This document shows positions 47,633 to 56,854 of a DNA stretch of 64,000 nucleotides, one piece after another. The notes under the pieces are model-generated. The model was not told the DNA's origin and did not search any database. It saw only the letters and a program-made list of their open reading frames with translations. Origin of the DNA: JAOTYV01 sp041557595 (lineage in GTDB: Bacteria; Pseudomonadota; Alphaproteobacteria; UBA8366); assembly GCA_041557595.1 (NCBI GenBank), contig JBFFGE010000003.1:5242-69241 (forward strand). Direction: 5' to 3'. The position numbers were made by a program, and so were the translations under genes. Each line of letters begins with the position of its first letter. Position 1 is the first letter of the stretch.

Positions 47633-48319
47633 ATGGCTATCGCTGAATTAAACATCGCACCGATCAAGGAAACGCCCAGCTTGAAAGCGCGCGCCTACCG
47701 GGCGATCAAATCCGCGATTCTGGAGATGAACATCTATGCCGACGAGACGGATCTGCGGCTGGACGAGCGCGGATTGTCGCAGCGGCTTGGAATCAGCAGA
47801 ACGCCCATTCGCGAAGCCATATCCCAACTCGATCAGGAAGGGTTTGTCAGGATCGTGCCGCGGAAGGGCATCTACATCATCCGCAAGACCAAGGCGGAAA
47901 TCCACGACATGATCACCGTGTGGGCCGCCCTCGAGAGCATGGCGGCGCGGTTGATTTCCAAGGGCGCCGACGACGGAGACATCAAAAGACTGAGAGCGCT
48001 CGTCGATCAATTCTCGCAGGATGAAGTCGCCGCCAAGACCGGCGAATATTCGGATGCGAATATCGAATTTCACCAAGCGATCATTCGCATGAGCGGCTGT
48101 CCGCTGATCAGCGAGATTACCGACGGTCTGTTCTTTCACGTCCGCGCCATTCGTCATCGCTCGATTTTCAAACTGGACCGCGCGCGCAGATCGATCGTCG
48201 ACCACAAGGAAATCGTTGCCGCGATCGAAGCGCGCGATACCGAGCGGGCCGAGCGGCTCGTTCGGGACCACACAATGAAGTTGCGCGATCACGTCGAGCA
48301 ATATGTCGAACTCGACTGA
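47633..48319 (+). CDS. GntR-family regulator, FCD type (paralogue 1)
   Basis: 228 aa from the ATG at 47633. The N-terminal winged helix-turn-helix has RLDERGLSQRLGISRTPIREAISQLDQEGFV, and the C-terminal all-helical FCD effector domain has the metal-binding EFHQAIIRMSG helix and a HKEIVAAIEARD motif. FCD regulators sense carboxylic acids. It follows tctA on the same strand and is clearly a paralogue of the regulator at 55838-56527 (ISRTPIREAIS vs VSRTPVREAIS, MITVWAALE in both). Confidence 0.92.
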   Translation: MAIAELNIAPIKETPSLKARAYRAIKSAILEMNIYADETDLRLDERGLSQRLGISRTPIREAISQLDQEGFVRIVPRKGIYIIRKTKAEIHDMITVWAALESMAARLISKGADDGDIKRLRALVDQFSQDEVAAKTGEYSDANIEFHQAIIRMSGCPLISEITDGLFFHVRAIRHRSIFKLDRARRSIVDHKEIVAAIEARDTERAERLVRDHTMKLRDHVEQYVELD

Positions 48320-48414
48320 CGCGGGACCGCCGGCATTCGGTTGCCTGCGCAAGTCGACGGCAAGTCGATGGTAAGGTGACGGTATTCAACGAACCGCCGT
48401 AGCACCGGTTCGCG

Positions 48415-50265
48415 ATGACGGTTCGAACCGATGCGTCTCGAATGACCGAGGTTGGGGACCAGCTTTTGCCAGCAACGCAGGGCGAAATTTTCGGACCGTG
48501 GAACCCGGGTATCAGGTCGGTGCTGCCGCGGGACGTGCTCCCGCTTTCGACGATGTTCCGGCCGGAAAATGTCGAGACGAGTCTGGATCAAGCACAGGAC
48601 TTGAGCGATTTTTGCGGGTTGCCTGCGGTTCAACTCGTGGCATTCCGCGCCGAAAGGCTTGTCATTCATGAACTGCTGATTCGCGTCACGGCCGATCTCG
48701 AGGTACGGGACGGGTCCACCTATGAAGATCTCGGCATAAATTTTCGCAGGATTGCGAATACGATTTTGACGGAACTCCTGGCGCCGAAGGCAACCGGTTT
48801 CGTCGAGCTGCTTGATGAAGTCCGACGCAATGCGAGGGATTTAATAACCGCCGAACTGTCCCAAAACCTGTTTGGCGAGAAACCGCGCGACGCGGTCGCG
48901 GAGCGGCGCCCACTTCTTCTGCGCCTAGCCGGATGGCGTCGAGGCACGGCGGACGGCAAAACGAACCGAGAAAGCACGGAAGAACGCGAGACGAGGGCGA
49001 TCGCGGCATGGCAATCCATGGCGAAGACCGCTGGAAGTCCGCTCGAAAAATCCTGTTATGGCGCACTGGCAAGAATGGCGAACGCGGTCATGGCGCGCCG
49101 GGGCCGACTCGCGGGCGGCGCGGCACTCATCGCCGATATCGCCGTCGCGCGGGTGAACAACGAATACGGCAGCGATGTCATCGGCGCGGCGATCGATCCG
49201 CTCTTCCGCGAAGCGGCCAGGCAAAACGGCTACCGCTTCCTGCCGTGCCAGGCGCGCCCGGTGGTGATGAACGTGAAGGGCGCGTCGGCGGCCGGCAAAA
49301 GTACGATAAGACCGTATCAACATGCGCTCGCCGATCGGATCGGGATTCCCTGGACGGACTTTGCTCTGATAAGCCCCGATATCTGGCGCAAACTGCTGTT
49401 GGACTATCAATCCTTGGGGGCAGCCTATAAGTACGCCGGAATGCTGACCGGCCATGAATTGGAGGTCATCGACAAGAAACTCGACAAATACATGGCGGGA
49501 AAGGCCTCCGGCGGCGCGATGACCCACCTCTCGATCGACCGTTTTCGCTTTGACAGTTTTCTCCCCGAATCCCAGGTAGACGCGGCGAGCAAACTCCTCA
49601 CCCGTTTCGGCGATCTCGTTTACATGTTCTTCATGATCACGCCGCCCGAAGCGACGGTCGAGCGCGCCTGGTTGCGCGGACAGAAGTTCGGCCGATACAA
49701 GGCGGTCGACGATCTACTCGACCACAATATCGAGGCGTATACCGGCATGCCGGAATTGTTCTTCACATGGGCGCTGCGGACGCAGCGGCGCGTGCATTAT
49801 GAGTTCCTGGACAACAGCGTCCCGAAAGATCATTTGCCGCGCACCGTTGCGTTTGGATGGAACGGCGAAATGAACATCCTCGACGTCAATTCGATGCTCG
49901 ATATCGACCGCTTCAAGAAAATCGACGTGAATGCGAAATCGCCGGAAGACGTCTATGTCGCGTCGGCGCAGGCGCCGGAGAACAATGTCGACTTCATAAA
50001 GCAATGCGCCCGGATGATCCCGGCGCTGAACTTCGCGGATATCGAGACCGGATGTCTCTACGCGCGTATGGAACACGGCCGTTGGACGTGGCAGGACCGA
50101 GAGGTCTTTGCCGAGAAGTTAAGAGACCCGGAAGCCGGCGCCGGCCTGCGGGCGATCGGCACGGGACCCGCGCCGACCGCATTACCCGGTAACGAACCGC
50201 GCCGGTTACTGCGCGAAGATGCGCATACAATTGGCGCATGGGCCGACGGCGGAAAGCCCGTTTGA
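48415..50265 (+). CDS. Orphan P-loop NTPase, possible kinase, in the formyl-CoA region
   Basis: A 616-aa protein with Walker A GASAAGKST at 289-297 (K295) following a beta strand (PVVMNVK), as in kinases and zeta-type toxins. A downstream FALISPDIWRKLLLDY segment resembles the base/phosphate site of small-molecule or zeta kinases, and SIDRFRFDSF and FFMITPPEATVERAW follow. The N-terminal 270 residues are helical and unrecognised. I cannot name a family with confidence. It is convergent with the acyl-CoA ligase gene. The start is uncertain (ATG 48442 possible); neither has a good ribosome-binding site. Substrate unknown. No antitoxin-like partner is adjacent. Confidence 0.7.
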   Translation: MTVRTDASRMTEVGDQLLPATQGEIFGPWNPGIRSVLPRDVLPLSTMFRPENVETSLDQAQDLSDFCGLPAVQLVAFRAERLVIHELLIRVTADLEVRDGSTYEDLGINFRRIANTILTELLAPKATGFVELLDEVRRNARDLITAELSQNLFGEKPRDAVAERRPLLLRLAGWRRGTADGKTNRESTEERETRAIAAWQSMAKTAGSPLEKSCYGALARMANAVMARRGRLAGGAALIADIAVARVNNEYGSDVIGAAIDPLFREAARQNGYRFLPCQARPVVMNVKGASAAGKSTIRPYQHALADRIGIPWTDFALISPDIWRKLLLDYQSLGAAYKYAGMLTGHELEVIDKKLDKYMAGKASGGAMTHLSIDRFRFDSFLPESQVDAASKLLTRFGDLVYMFFMITPPEATVERAWLRGQKFGRYKAVDDLLDHNIEAYTGMPELFFTWALRTQRRVHYEFLDNSVPKDHLPRTVAFGWNGEMNILDVNSMLDIDRFKKIDVNAKSPEDVYVASAQAPENNVDFIKQCARMIPALNFADIETGCLYARMEHGRWTWQDREVFAEKLRDPEAGAGLRAIGTGPAPTALPGNEPRRLLREDAHTIGAWADGGKPV

Positions 50266-50305
50266 CGGACCGTCTTGCCGATGCCGCTCGGCCGCGCGAG
50301 TGCGC

Positions 50306-52441
50306 CTACAGCAGGCCTGCGCCGCGCGCCCATCGGTACTTCGCACCCAGCACGTTGACCGGGAGCTCGGTCGTATAGGGGTAGGCGACAATGCCGCGCT
50401 CGTAGAGGTACTCCGACGCTTCCTCGACCTCGACATCGCCGACGAGCGACGCGACGACGGGTTTATCGATGCCCTTCTCGCGCGCATCCTCGACGACTTT
50501 GGCGGTCAGCTTCGCGAACACCATCGGCGGCGTCACGATCGTATGCCAGTATCCCAGGATCAGCGCATGGATCCGTTCGTCCTGCAATCCCAGTTTGATC
50601 GTGTTCGCATAAGTCTGCGGCGGCTCGCCGCCGGTGATGTCGACCGGGTTGCCGGCCGCGCCGAAGGGCGGAATGAATTTTCGGAATGCGGCGTCCAGAT
50701 CTTTCGGCATGCGCATCAATTTCAGGCCGTTATCGACACAGGAATCCGAGAGCAGGACACCCGAGCCGCCGGCGCCGGTGATGATCACCACGTTCTCGCC
50801 CTTCGGGGTGGGCAATTTCGGAATCCCGCGGGCGAATTGCAGCATATCGTTCAAGGTTCGCGCGCGAATGACGCCCGATTGCTTGAGCACGTCTTCGTAT
50901 ATCTTGTCGTTGCCGGCCAACGCGCCGGTGTGCGACGCGGCGGCCCGCGCGCCCATCGACGTGCGGCCCGCCTTGAGGACGATGATCGGCTTGGACTTCG
51001 AGACGCGCTTCGCGACCTCGGCGAAGGAACGACCGTCCTTTAGATCCTCGAGATGCATCGCCATGACTTCGGTATTCTTATCCTGCTCGAAATAGACGAG
51101 CAGGTCGTCTTCATCCAGGTCGGATTTGTTGCCGAGACCGACAATGGCCGAGACCCCCATCTTGGTCGAGCGGCTGAAGCCGATGATCGACATGCCGACG
51201 CCGCCGCTCTGCGACGACAGCGCGACCTTTCCCTTGACGTCGTATGGCGTACAGAACGTGGCGCACAGGTTCTGCGGGGTGTAGTAGAAGCCATAGATGT
51301 TGGGGCCCATGACGCGGACGTTGTATTTTCGGGCGACCGCGAGCATTTCGTCCTGCAGCGCCACTTCGCCGGTCTCCGCGAAGCCCGACGGGATCATGAC
51401 CGCGCCGGGTATTTTCTTCTCGCCGACTTCCTTCAATGCGCCGGTCACGAAGGGCGCGGGAATGGCGAAGACGGCGACGTCGACCTTGCCGGCGATGTCC
51501 TTGACGCTCTTGTAGCATTTGTAGCCGAGGACCTTGTCCGCCTTCGGATTGATCGGATAGATGTTGCCCTTGTAACCGCCATTGATCAGGTTCTTCATCA
51601 CCGAATTGCCGATCTTGCCGTCTTCCGCGGATGCGCCGATCACGGCGACGGCTTTCGGATTCATGATCCGTTTCATCGCCGTCAGAATGTCTTCCTGCGA
51701 CGGCCGGAACGGCGCTTGCTGCGGTTTCAGGTCGATCAGGATGCGCACATCGACGGCGGTCGCGCCTTTCTTGCGGACGAAGACCGGGTTGAGGTCGAGT
51801 TCGCCGATTTCCGGAAAATCGGATACCAGCTTCGAGACGTTCTTGATCAGCGTCGCCAGCGCCTTGCGGTCGACCGGATCGGCACCGCGGACGCCCTTGA
51901 GCATTTCGGCGCCCTCGATGCCGTCGAGCATGGACAGCGCATCGCGCTGGGTCGCAGGTGCGAGTCGGAAGGTAATGTCTTTCATCACTTCCACGAGGAT
52001 ACCGCCGAGACCGAAAGCGACCAGCTTGCCGAAACTGGGATCGGTCACCGCGCCGATAAGAACTTCCTGCGCGCCGTCCGGCGACAACATTTTCTGGACC
52101 TGCACGCCGTCGATGCGCGCCTTCTTGTCGTATTTGCGCCCGTTGGCGACGATTGTCGCGAAGGCTTTCCTGGCCTCGCCGACGCTGGAGACGCCGACCA
52201 CGACGCCGCCCGCATCGGTCTTGTGAAGGATGTCTTCCGAGACGATTTTCATCACGACCGGGAAGCCGATCCGCTTGGCGAGGGCGGCCGCCTTGTCGGC
52301 GGTCGCGGCGATGCCGTCGCGCGGCAGAGGAATTTCGTAGGCCGAACAAATCTTCTTGCATTCGGCGGCCGACAGCGCGGACCGGCCCGCTTTCAGTGCC
52401 TTATCGAGGACGGTGCGAACCGCCTTTTTGTTGAAAGCCAT
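50306..52441 (-). CDS. ADP-forming acyl-CoA synthetase (fused ATP-grasp and CoA-ligase domains)
   Basis: 711 aa from the ATG at 52441. An ATP-grasp beta domain (about 10-230) with GFPVVMKIVSEDILHKTDAGG comes first. The CoA-binding alpha domain (AVIGASAEDGKIGNSVMKNL, near 255) and the ligase domain follow. The phospho-histidine is in AAASHTGALAG. It makes an acyl-CoA from acid, CoA and ATP with ADP as product. Known members use acetate, pimelate and other acids; the substrate here is unknown. It is third in line after the ThDP enzyme and Frc, so it probably activates, or recovers energy from, an acid of that pathway. Confidence 0.88.
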   Translation of the reverse strand: MAFNKKAVRTVLDKALKAGRSALSAAECKKICSAYEIPLPRDGIAATADKAAALAKRIGFPVVMKIVSEDILHKTDAGGVVVGVSSVGEARKAFATIVANGRKYDKKARIDGVQVQKMLSPDGAQEVLIGAVTDPSFGKLVAFGLGGILVEVMKDITFRLAPATQRDALSMLDGIEGAEMLKGVRGADPVDRKALATLIKNVSKLVSDFPEIGELDLNPVFVRKKGATAVDVRILIDLKPQQAPFRPSQEDILTAMKRIMNPKAVAVIGASAEDGKIGNSVMKNLINGGYKGNIYPINPKADKVLGYKCYKSVKDIAGKVDVAVFAIPAPFVTGALKEVGEKKIPGAVMIPSGFAETGEVALQDEMLAVARKYNVRVMGPNIYGFYYTPQNLCATFCTPYDVKGKVALSSQSGGVGMSIIGFSRSTKMGVSAIVGLGNKSDLDEDDLLVYFEQDKNTEVMAMHLEDLKDGRSFAEVAKRVSKSKPIIVLKAGRTSMGARAAASHTGALAGNDKIYEDVLKQSGVIRARTLNDMLQFARGIPKLPTPKGENVVIITGAGGSGVLLSDSCVDNGLKLMRMPKDLDAAFRKFIPPFGAAGNPVDITGGEPPQTYANTIKLGLQDERIHALILGYWHTIVTPPMVFAKLTAKVVEDAREKGIDKPVVASLVGDVEVEEASEYLYERGIVAYPYTTELPVNVLGAKYRWARGAGLL

Positions 52442-52615
52442 GTGCCTTCTCCCTGAGGTGAATTTATTTTTAGAAAAAATTGCCGCGCGTCCGGCGCACC
52501 TCATTTCTTGGTGCGTCGGAGAGGCCGGGCATTCGTTCGTGTGAACTCGCGATGATCTTATTTCGGGCGCTAGACGACGCCTGTAACAAAGAGACCGGTC
52601 TTGAAACAATTCTCG

Positions 52616-53878
52616 TTATGCAATTTCGCCCACGGCACCCGATTTGACGACGTCTTCGAATTCCTCACCCGAATACCCGAGAACTTCCTTCAAGATTTCG
52701 ACCGTGTGTTCGCCGAGCAGCGGCGACCGCTTGACGTCCGCCGGACTGTCGGAAAGCTTTACCGGGCAACCGACCGTAAGATAGGGTCCGCGCTCCGGAT
52801 GATCGACTTCCACGATCGTGCCGGTTTTGCGCAGCGACGGCTCCTCGGCCAGTTCCTTCATTGAAAGGATCGGGCCGCACGGAATATCGAGCGGATTGCA
52901 GGCATCCATCACCTCGAATTTGGTCTTGGTCTTGGTCCATTCCTCGATGCGGTCGAAAATTTGTGGAATCTTGTCGAGGCGGGCATCGGGTTTCGCAAAT
53001 CCCGGATCGTCCTTCCAGTCGGGCTGTCCGATCAGGTCGCAGATATTACCCCAGACCGCGGCCTGGGTGATGAAGTAGACATAGGCATTCGGATCGGATT
53101 CCCAGCCCTTGCATTTGAGGATCCAGCCCGGCTGACCGCCGCCCGAATCGTTGCCCGCACGCGGCGTTGCGTCGCCGAACGGGATGCCCTGGCCGTGCTG
53201 GCTGTATTCCGTCAGCGGCCCGCGTTCGAGACGCTGCTGGTCGCGCAGTTTGACGCGGCATAAATTCAGGACGCCGTCCTGCATGGATGCGAGAACTTTC
53301 TGTCCGCGCCCGGTTTGTTCGCGTTGAAACAGTGCGGTGACGATCCCCAGCGCAAGATGGAGCCCCGTGCCGCTGTCGCCGATTTGGGCGCCGGTGACCG
53401 TCGGCGGACCGTCGAGGAAACCGGTGGTCGACGCGGAGCCGCCCGTACACTGGGCCACATTCTCATAGACCTTGCAGTCTTCATACGGGCCGGGGCCGAA
53501 TCCCTTGATCGACGCCAGGATCATGCGCGGGTTCAACTCCTGAACCCGCTCCCAACCGAACCCCATGCGATCCAATGCGCCGGGCGCGAAGTTTTCGACC
53601 ATGACATCGCAGGTCTTGATCAACCTTTCGAGGACCGCCTTGCCTGTCTCGTTCTTGGTGTTGAGCTCGATGGAGCGCTTGTTGTGATTCAGCATGGTGA
53701 AGTAGAGCGAATCCGCCCCCGGCACATCGACGAGCTGCTTGCGCGTAGCATCGCCGACGCCGGGCCGTTCGACCTTGATCACGTCCGCGCCGAACCAGGC
53801 AAGAAGTTGCGTGCATGTCGGGCCGGATTGCACATGGGTGAAATCGAGAATTTTTATGCCTTCAAGCGCCTTACCCAT
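52616..53878 (-). CDS. frc: Formyl-CoA transferase (Frc, class III CoA-transferase)
   Basis: 420 aa from the ATG at 53878, with AAGGAG nine bases upstream. The sequence follows the Oxalobacter formyl-CoA:oxalate CoA-transferase closely ([45 protein letters not shown]). The catalytic Asp is D168 in [10 protein letters not shown] and the glycine loop is [16 protein letters not shown]. It moves CoA from formyl-CoA to an acid, releasing formate. The acceptor is oxalate in the type enzyme; the neighbouring lyase suggests it could be a 2-hydroxy acid here. Cytoplasmic. Confidence 0.93.
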   Translation of the reverse strand: MGKALEGIKILDFTHVQSGPTCTQLLAWFGADVIKVERPGVGDATRKQLVDVPGADSLYFTMLNHNKRSIELNTKNETGKAVLERLIKTCDVMVENFAPGALDRMGFGWERVQELNPRMILASIKGFGPGPYEDCKVYENVAQCTGGSASTTGFLDGPPTVTGAQIGDSGTGLHLALGIVTALFQREQTGRGQKVLASMQDGVLNLCRVKLRDQQRLERGPLTEYSQHGQGIPFGDATPRAGNDSGGGQPGWILKCKGWESDPNAYVYFITQAAVWGNICDLIGQPDWKDDPGFAKPDARLDKIPQIFDRIEEWTKTKTKFEVMDACNPLDIPCGPILSMKELAEEPSLRKTGTIVEVDHPERGPYLTVGCPVKLSDSPADVKRSPLLGEHTVEILKEVLGYSGEEFEDVVKSGAVGEIA

Positions 53879-53946
53879 CGGGGTCTCCTTATTGCGTATG
53901 CGGACAGGGCGGCGCAACGCCGCCGCCCTGTCTCATCTGTCGCGCG

Positions 53947-55695
53947 TTATTTGTACATCGTTTGGCGTTTGGTGCCCGGCGCGTATTCGTTGGGATCGAT
54001 CCAGACATTGACGACGGCACATTTGCCCGTCTTGGCGATGGCTTCGCGGGCGCGTTGAAGCGCCGGTTGAATCTGGTCGGCTTCGCGGACCTCTTCGCCG
54101 TAGCCGCCGATCATCTCGCCGAACTTCGAGAATTCGACGTCGCCGAGCTTGTTGCCGATGTCGCCGCGATTGGGGCCGTATTTGGCGAGCTGACCGTACC
54201 GGATCTGGTTCATCGCCGAATTGTTGCCGACGACGGCCAGGTAGGGCGCGCCGAAGCGTTGCGCCGTTTCCATATCGAACGACGTCATGCCGAACGAACC
54301 GTCGCCATAGAGGCACATGACCTCTTTCCCCGGATGCGCGAGTTTGGCGGCCATCGAGAAACCGGTTCCGACGCCCAGCGACCCGAGGGCGCCCGGGTCC
54401 ATCCACTGTCCCGGGTTCCGCGGCCGTACGGCTTGTGCCGAAATCGTGACGATGTCGCCGCCATCGCCGATATAGATGGTGTCCTCGCCAAGGAACTCGT
54501 TGATTTCCCAGGCAAGGCGATAGGGATGAATCGGACTGCTGTCGGACAGGAACAGGGGCATCAGTTTGTCGAGCTTGCTCGCTTCGATGCCGCGCAGCTG
54601 TTCCATCCATTCTTGCCGCTTCTTGCGGGCGCCCTTTTCGATCCGCCCGCTCGCCGCTTGGGCAACCGCGGTCAGAATTGCGCCGGGATCGCCGACAAGG
54701 CCAAGGCTGATATCGCGGTTCTTGCCGACGGTGCGGTAGTCCATGTCGATCTGGACGAGCGTTGCGGCCTTGGAAATGCGCTTGCCGTAGCCCATGCGGA
54801 AGTCGAACGGGGTGCCGACGATAAGAATGACGTCGGCATCCTTGAACGCATCGGACCGTGTGCGGTCGAAATGGTGCGGGTCGTCCTGCGGAAGCATTCC
54901 CCGGCTGGCGCCATTCATGTACGCCGGAATGTCCAGTGCCCGAATGAATGCGATCGCCTCGTTATGGCCTTGCGATGCCCAGACCTGTTGCCCGAACAAG
55001 ACTGCCGGGCGTTCCGATTTCACCAGAATGTCGGCGAGGCGTTCGATGTCTGCGGGATCGCCGATCGATTTCGTCGATGCCCGATACTGCCCGGCTTGCG
55101 GCAGGACGGCCTGGTCGATCGGGATTTCCGCGTCGAGAATGTCGCGCGGAATTTCGAGATAGGACGGACCGTACGCGCCGGCGAAACATTCCCGGGCGGC
55201 CATCGAGATCATGTCGGCGACACGGTTGGTGGAGAACACGCCCGACGCGAATTTGGTGATCGGCGTCATCATGTCGACATGCGGCAGATCCTGCAGCGAA
55301 CCCTGCTTGTGTTGGGTGAGCGAGCTTTGTCCGCCGATATGCAGGATCGGGCTCTCCGAGCGAAACGCCGTGGCGACGCCGGTGACCGCGTTGGTGCAGC
55401 CGGGGCCGGCGGTCGTGACAACACAGCCGAGCTTGCCGGTCTGGCGGGCGTACCCGTCGGCCGCATGTGCCGCGGTTTGCTCGTGCCGGACGTCAACGAT
55501 CCGGATGCCCTCGTCGATGCAGCCGTCGTAGATGTCGATGATATGGCCACCGCAGAGCGTGAATACCGTATCGACCCCTTCGGCTTTGAGGGCCTTGGCG
55601 ACAAGGCCGCCGCCCGAGATCGTAGATCCGTCCTTGGTTTTTTGCGCTAGCGTATCGTCTGCGGTTGCGGACCGGGCGGTTGCGGGTGTCGCCAT
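53947..55695 (-). CDS. ThDP-dependent 2-hydroxyacyl-CoA lyase-like enzyme (ILVBL/HACL2 type)
   Basis: A 582-aa acetolactate-synthase-fold protein. The catalytic Glu is E72 in DVRHEQTAAHAADGYAR. The ThDP/Mg motif runs from GDGSFGMTSF to GNNSAMNQ. Segments LCGGHIIDIYD, VGTPFDFRMGYGKR and GDGGDIVTISAQ plus QWMDPGALGSLGVG closely track human ILVBL (HACL2). The oxalyl-CoA decarboxylase signatures (the SGSSEREIVDLQQGDYEE loop and NNGGIYKG) are absent, so oxc is not the best call despite the adjacent frc. Lyases of this group split 2-hydroxyacyl-CoA to an aldehyde or ketone plus formyl-CoA. Acetolactate-synthase-like activity remains an alternative. Confidence 0.78.
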   Translation of the reverse strand: MATPATARSATADDTLAQKTKDGSTISGGGLVAKALKAEGVDTVFTLCGGHIIDIYDGCIDEGIRIVDVRHEQTAAHAADGYARQTGKLGCVVTTAGPGCTNAVTGVATAFRSESPILHIGGQSSLTQHKQGSLQDLPHVDMMTPITKFASGVFSTNRVADMISMAARECFAGAYGPSYLEIPRDILDAEIPIDQAVLPQAGQYRASTKSIGDPADIERLADILVKSERPAVLFGQQVWASQGHNEAIAFIRALDIPAYMNGASRGMLPQDDPHHFDRTRSDAFKDADVILIVGTPFDFRMGYGKRISKAATLVQIDMDYRTVGKNRDISLGLVGDPGAILTAVAQAASGRIEKGARKKRQEWMEQLRGIEASKLDKLMPLFLSDSSPIHPYRLAWEINEFLGEDTIYIGDGGDIVTISAQAVRPRNPGQWMDPGALGSLGVGTGFSMAAKLAHPGKEVMCLYGDGSFGMTSFDMETAQRFGAPYLAVVGNNSAMNQIRYGQLAKYGPNRGDIGNKLGDVEFSKFGEMIGGYGEEVREADQIQPALQRAREAIAKTGKCAVVNVWIDPNEYAPGTKRQTMYK

Positions 55696-55837
55696 TTTTC
55701 AAACCCTTCCTAAATGGTCAAGTTGGTGCTGTCGGCGGAAATAGGTTCCGACTTGGATTTGGTTTCTTCTGTTTTCCGTAATGCCGTGGGCATCTTGTTC
55801 TTTCGTCGCTTAAAAGGGGCGATGATACGGTGTCGTT

Positions 55838-56527
55838 TCAATCCAGATAGTGGGCGTTCTCGTCGACATGCGCCGCGAGCCCGAGCGTGTGCTCTCGCAC
55901 CAGCCGTTCCGCGAGGTCGGCGTCTCGTTGCTCCAGCGCTTCGATAATGTTCATGTGATCGATAATGGACCGGCTCGCGCGATCGTTTTCGGAAATCGTC
56001 CGCATGCGGATCCATCGCATGTGGGCGAGAAGATTCTCTGCCATCTGATTGAGCAACGCGCAGTCGCTCATGCTCAGGATCGCTTGGTGAAATTGAATGT
56101 TGGTCTCGGAATATTCGTCGATTTCGGCCTGCACCCGGTCGTCGTCGAAGGTCGCGAACATCTTGCGCAGCGTGGCGATTTCCCGGTCCGTCGCGCGCAG
56201 CGTGATGAGGCGCGCCGCCATGCCTTCCAGCGCGGCCCATACGGTGATCATCTCGAGAATCGCCTGCTTGGTCTTGCGGACGACGAAGGCGCCCCGGCGC
56301 GGTATGACCTTGACGAAGCCCTCCTGCTCCAACCGGGAGATGGCTTCCCGCACCGGCGTCCGGCTTACGCCGAATTCCTCGGACAGCATGCGCTCGTCGA
56401 GGCGCGGTTCCTCGGTTTGGGCGTAGATGTTCATGGAGGTGATCGCGCGTTTCAGGCCGTCATAGACCTTGTCCTTGAGGACAAAATTCGCCTCGATCGG
56501 TTCGATGACCAGCTTTGCCGTCGCCAT
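55838..56527 (-). CDS. GntR-family regulator, FCD type (paralogue 2)
   Basis: A 229-aa regulator with the winged helix RLDERMLSEEFGVSRTPVREAIS, the FCD domain metal ligands in QFHQAILSMSD, and later HMNIIEALEQRD. It is the nearest gene upstream of the lyase-frc-ligase run, 142 bases before the lyase and on the same strand, and is a paralogue of the regulator at 47633-48319. A site-D operator lies 77 bases upstream of its start. It probably senses an acid or CoA-linked intermediate of this pathway. Confidence 0.92.
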   Translation of the reverse strand: MATAKLVIEPIEANFVLKDKVYDGLKRAITSMNIYAQTEEPRLDERMLSEEFGVSRTPVREAISRLEQEGFVKVIPRRGAFVVRKTKQAILEMITVWAALEGMAARLITLRATDREIATLRKMFATFDDDRVQAEIDEYSETNIQFHQAILSMSDCALLNQMAENLLAHMRWIRMRTISENDRASRSIIDHMNIIEALEQRDADLAERLVREHTLGLAAHVDENAHYLD

Positions 56528-56854
56528 GGTTTGTCCCAGGTTTTTGCGCGGTTGCCGTCGTCCCCTGACTCCGAATCCCCGACGGCCGCGAAAGTAGTAT
56601 TTGGTATTTTGTATGCCATATGCGATTTGGACGCAACATCAATCTGGGCACTGTTGGGTGGCCATCGACCGACCCGTGAGTGACGGCGATCCGGGTTGAA
56701 ATATCGACGGAATTCCGCGTGGATCGATGTAATTTTCGTCCGCTGAGAGGGTGTCCGACTTTCCGCCGTTGCGGTTATTCGCCGGGATCGGCGTATACTT
56801 CGTCCCATCGCGCACGGCGCTGTCGCGAGCATAAGAATAGAGAGAAGATTTGAG
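56528..56854. other. Divergent gntR / oxidoreductase control region
   Basis: 327 bases without a gene. The only clear element is the operator-like motif at 56604-56616, in the gntR-proximal part. The oxidoreductase-proximal half shows no confident promoter by eye. Confidence 0.5.
56604..56616 (+). promoter_or_regulatory. Putative GntR operator, site D
   Basis: GTATTTTGTATGC, embedded in TTGGTATTTTGTATGCC and followed by ATATGCG. It matches site C at 15 of 17 positions in the longer form. Confidence 0.55.

Noticed and set aside
48415..50265. Zeta toxin of a toxin-antitoxin pair
   Set aside because: The protein is much longer than zeta toxins and has no adjacent small antitoxin gene; only the P-loop region is reminiscent.
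53947..55695. Naming the ThDP enzyme oxalyl-CoA decarboxylase (oxc)
   Set aside because: Neighbour frc makes it tempting, but the OXC-specific loops are absent and HACL2-like segments are present.
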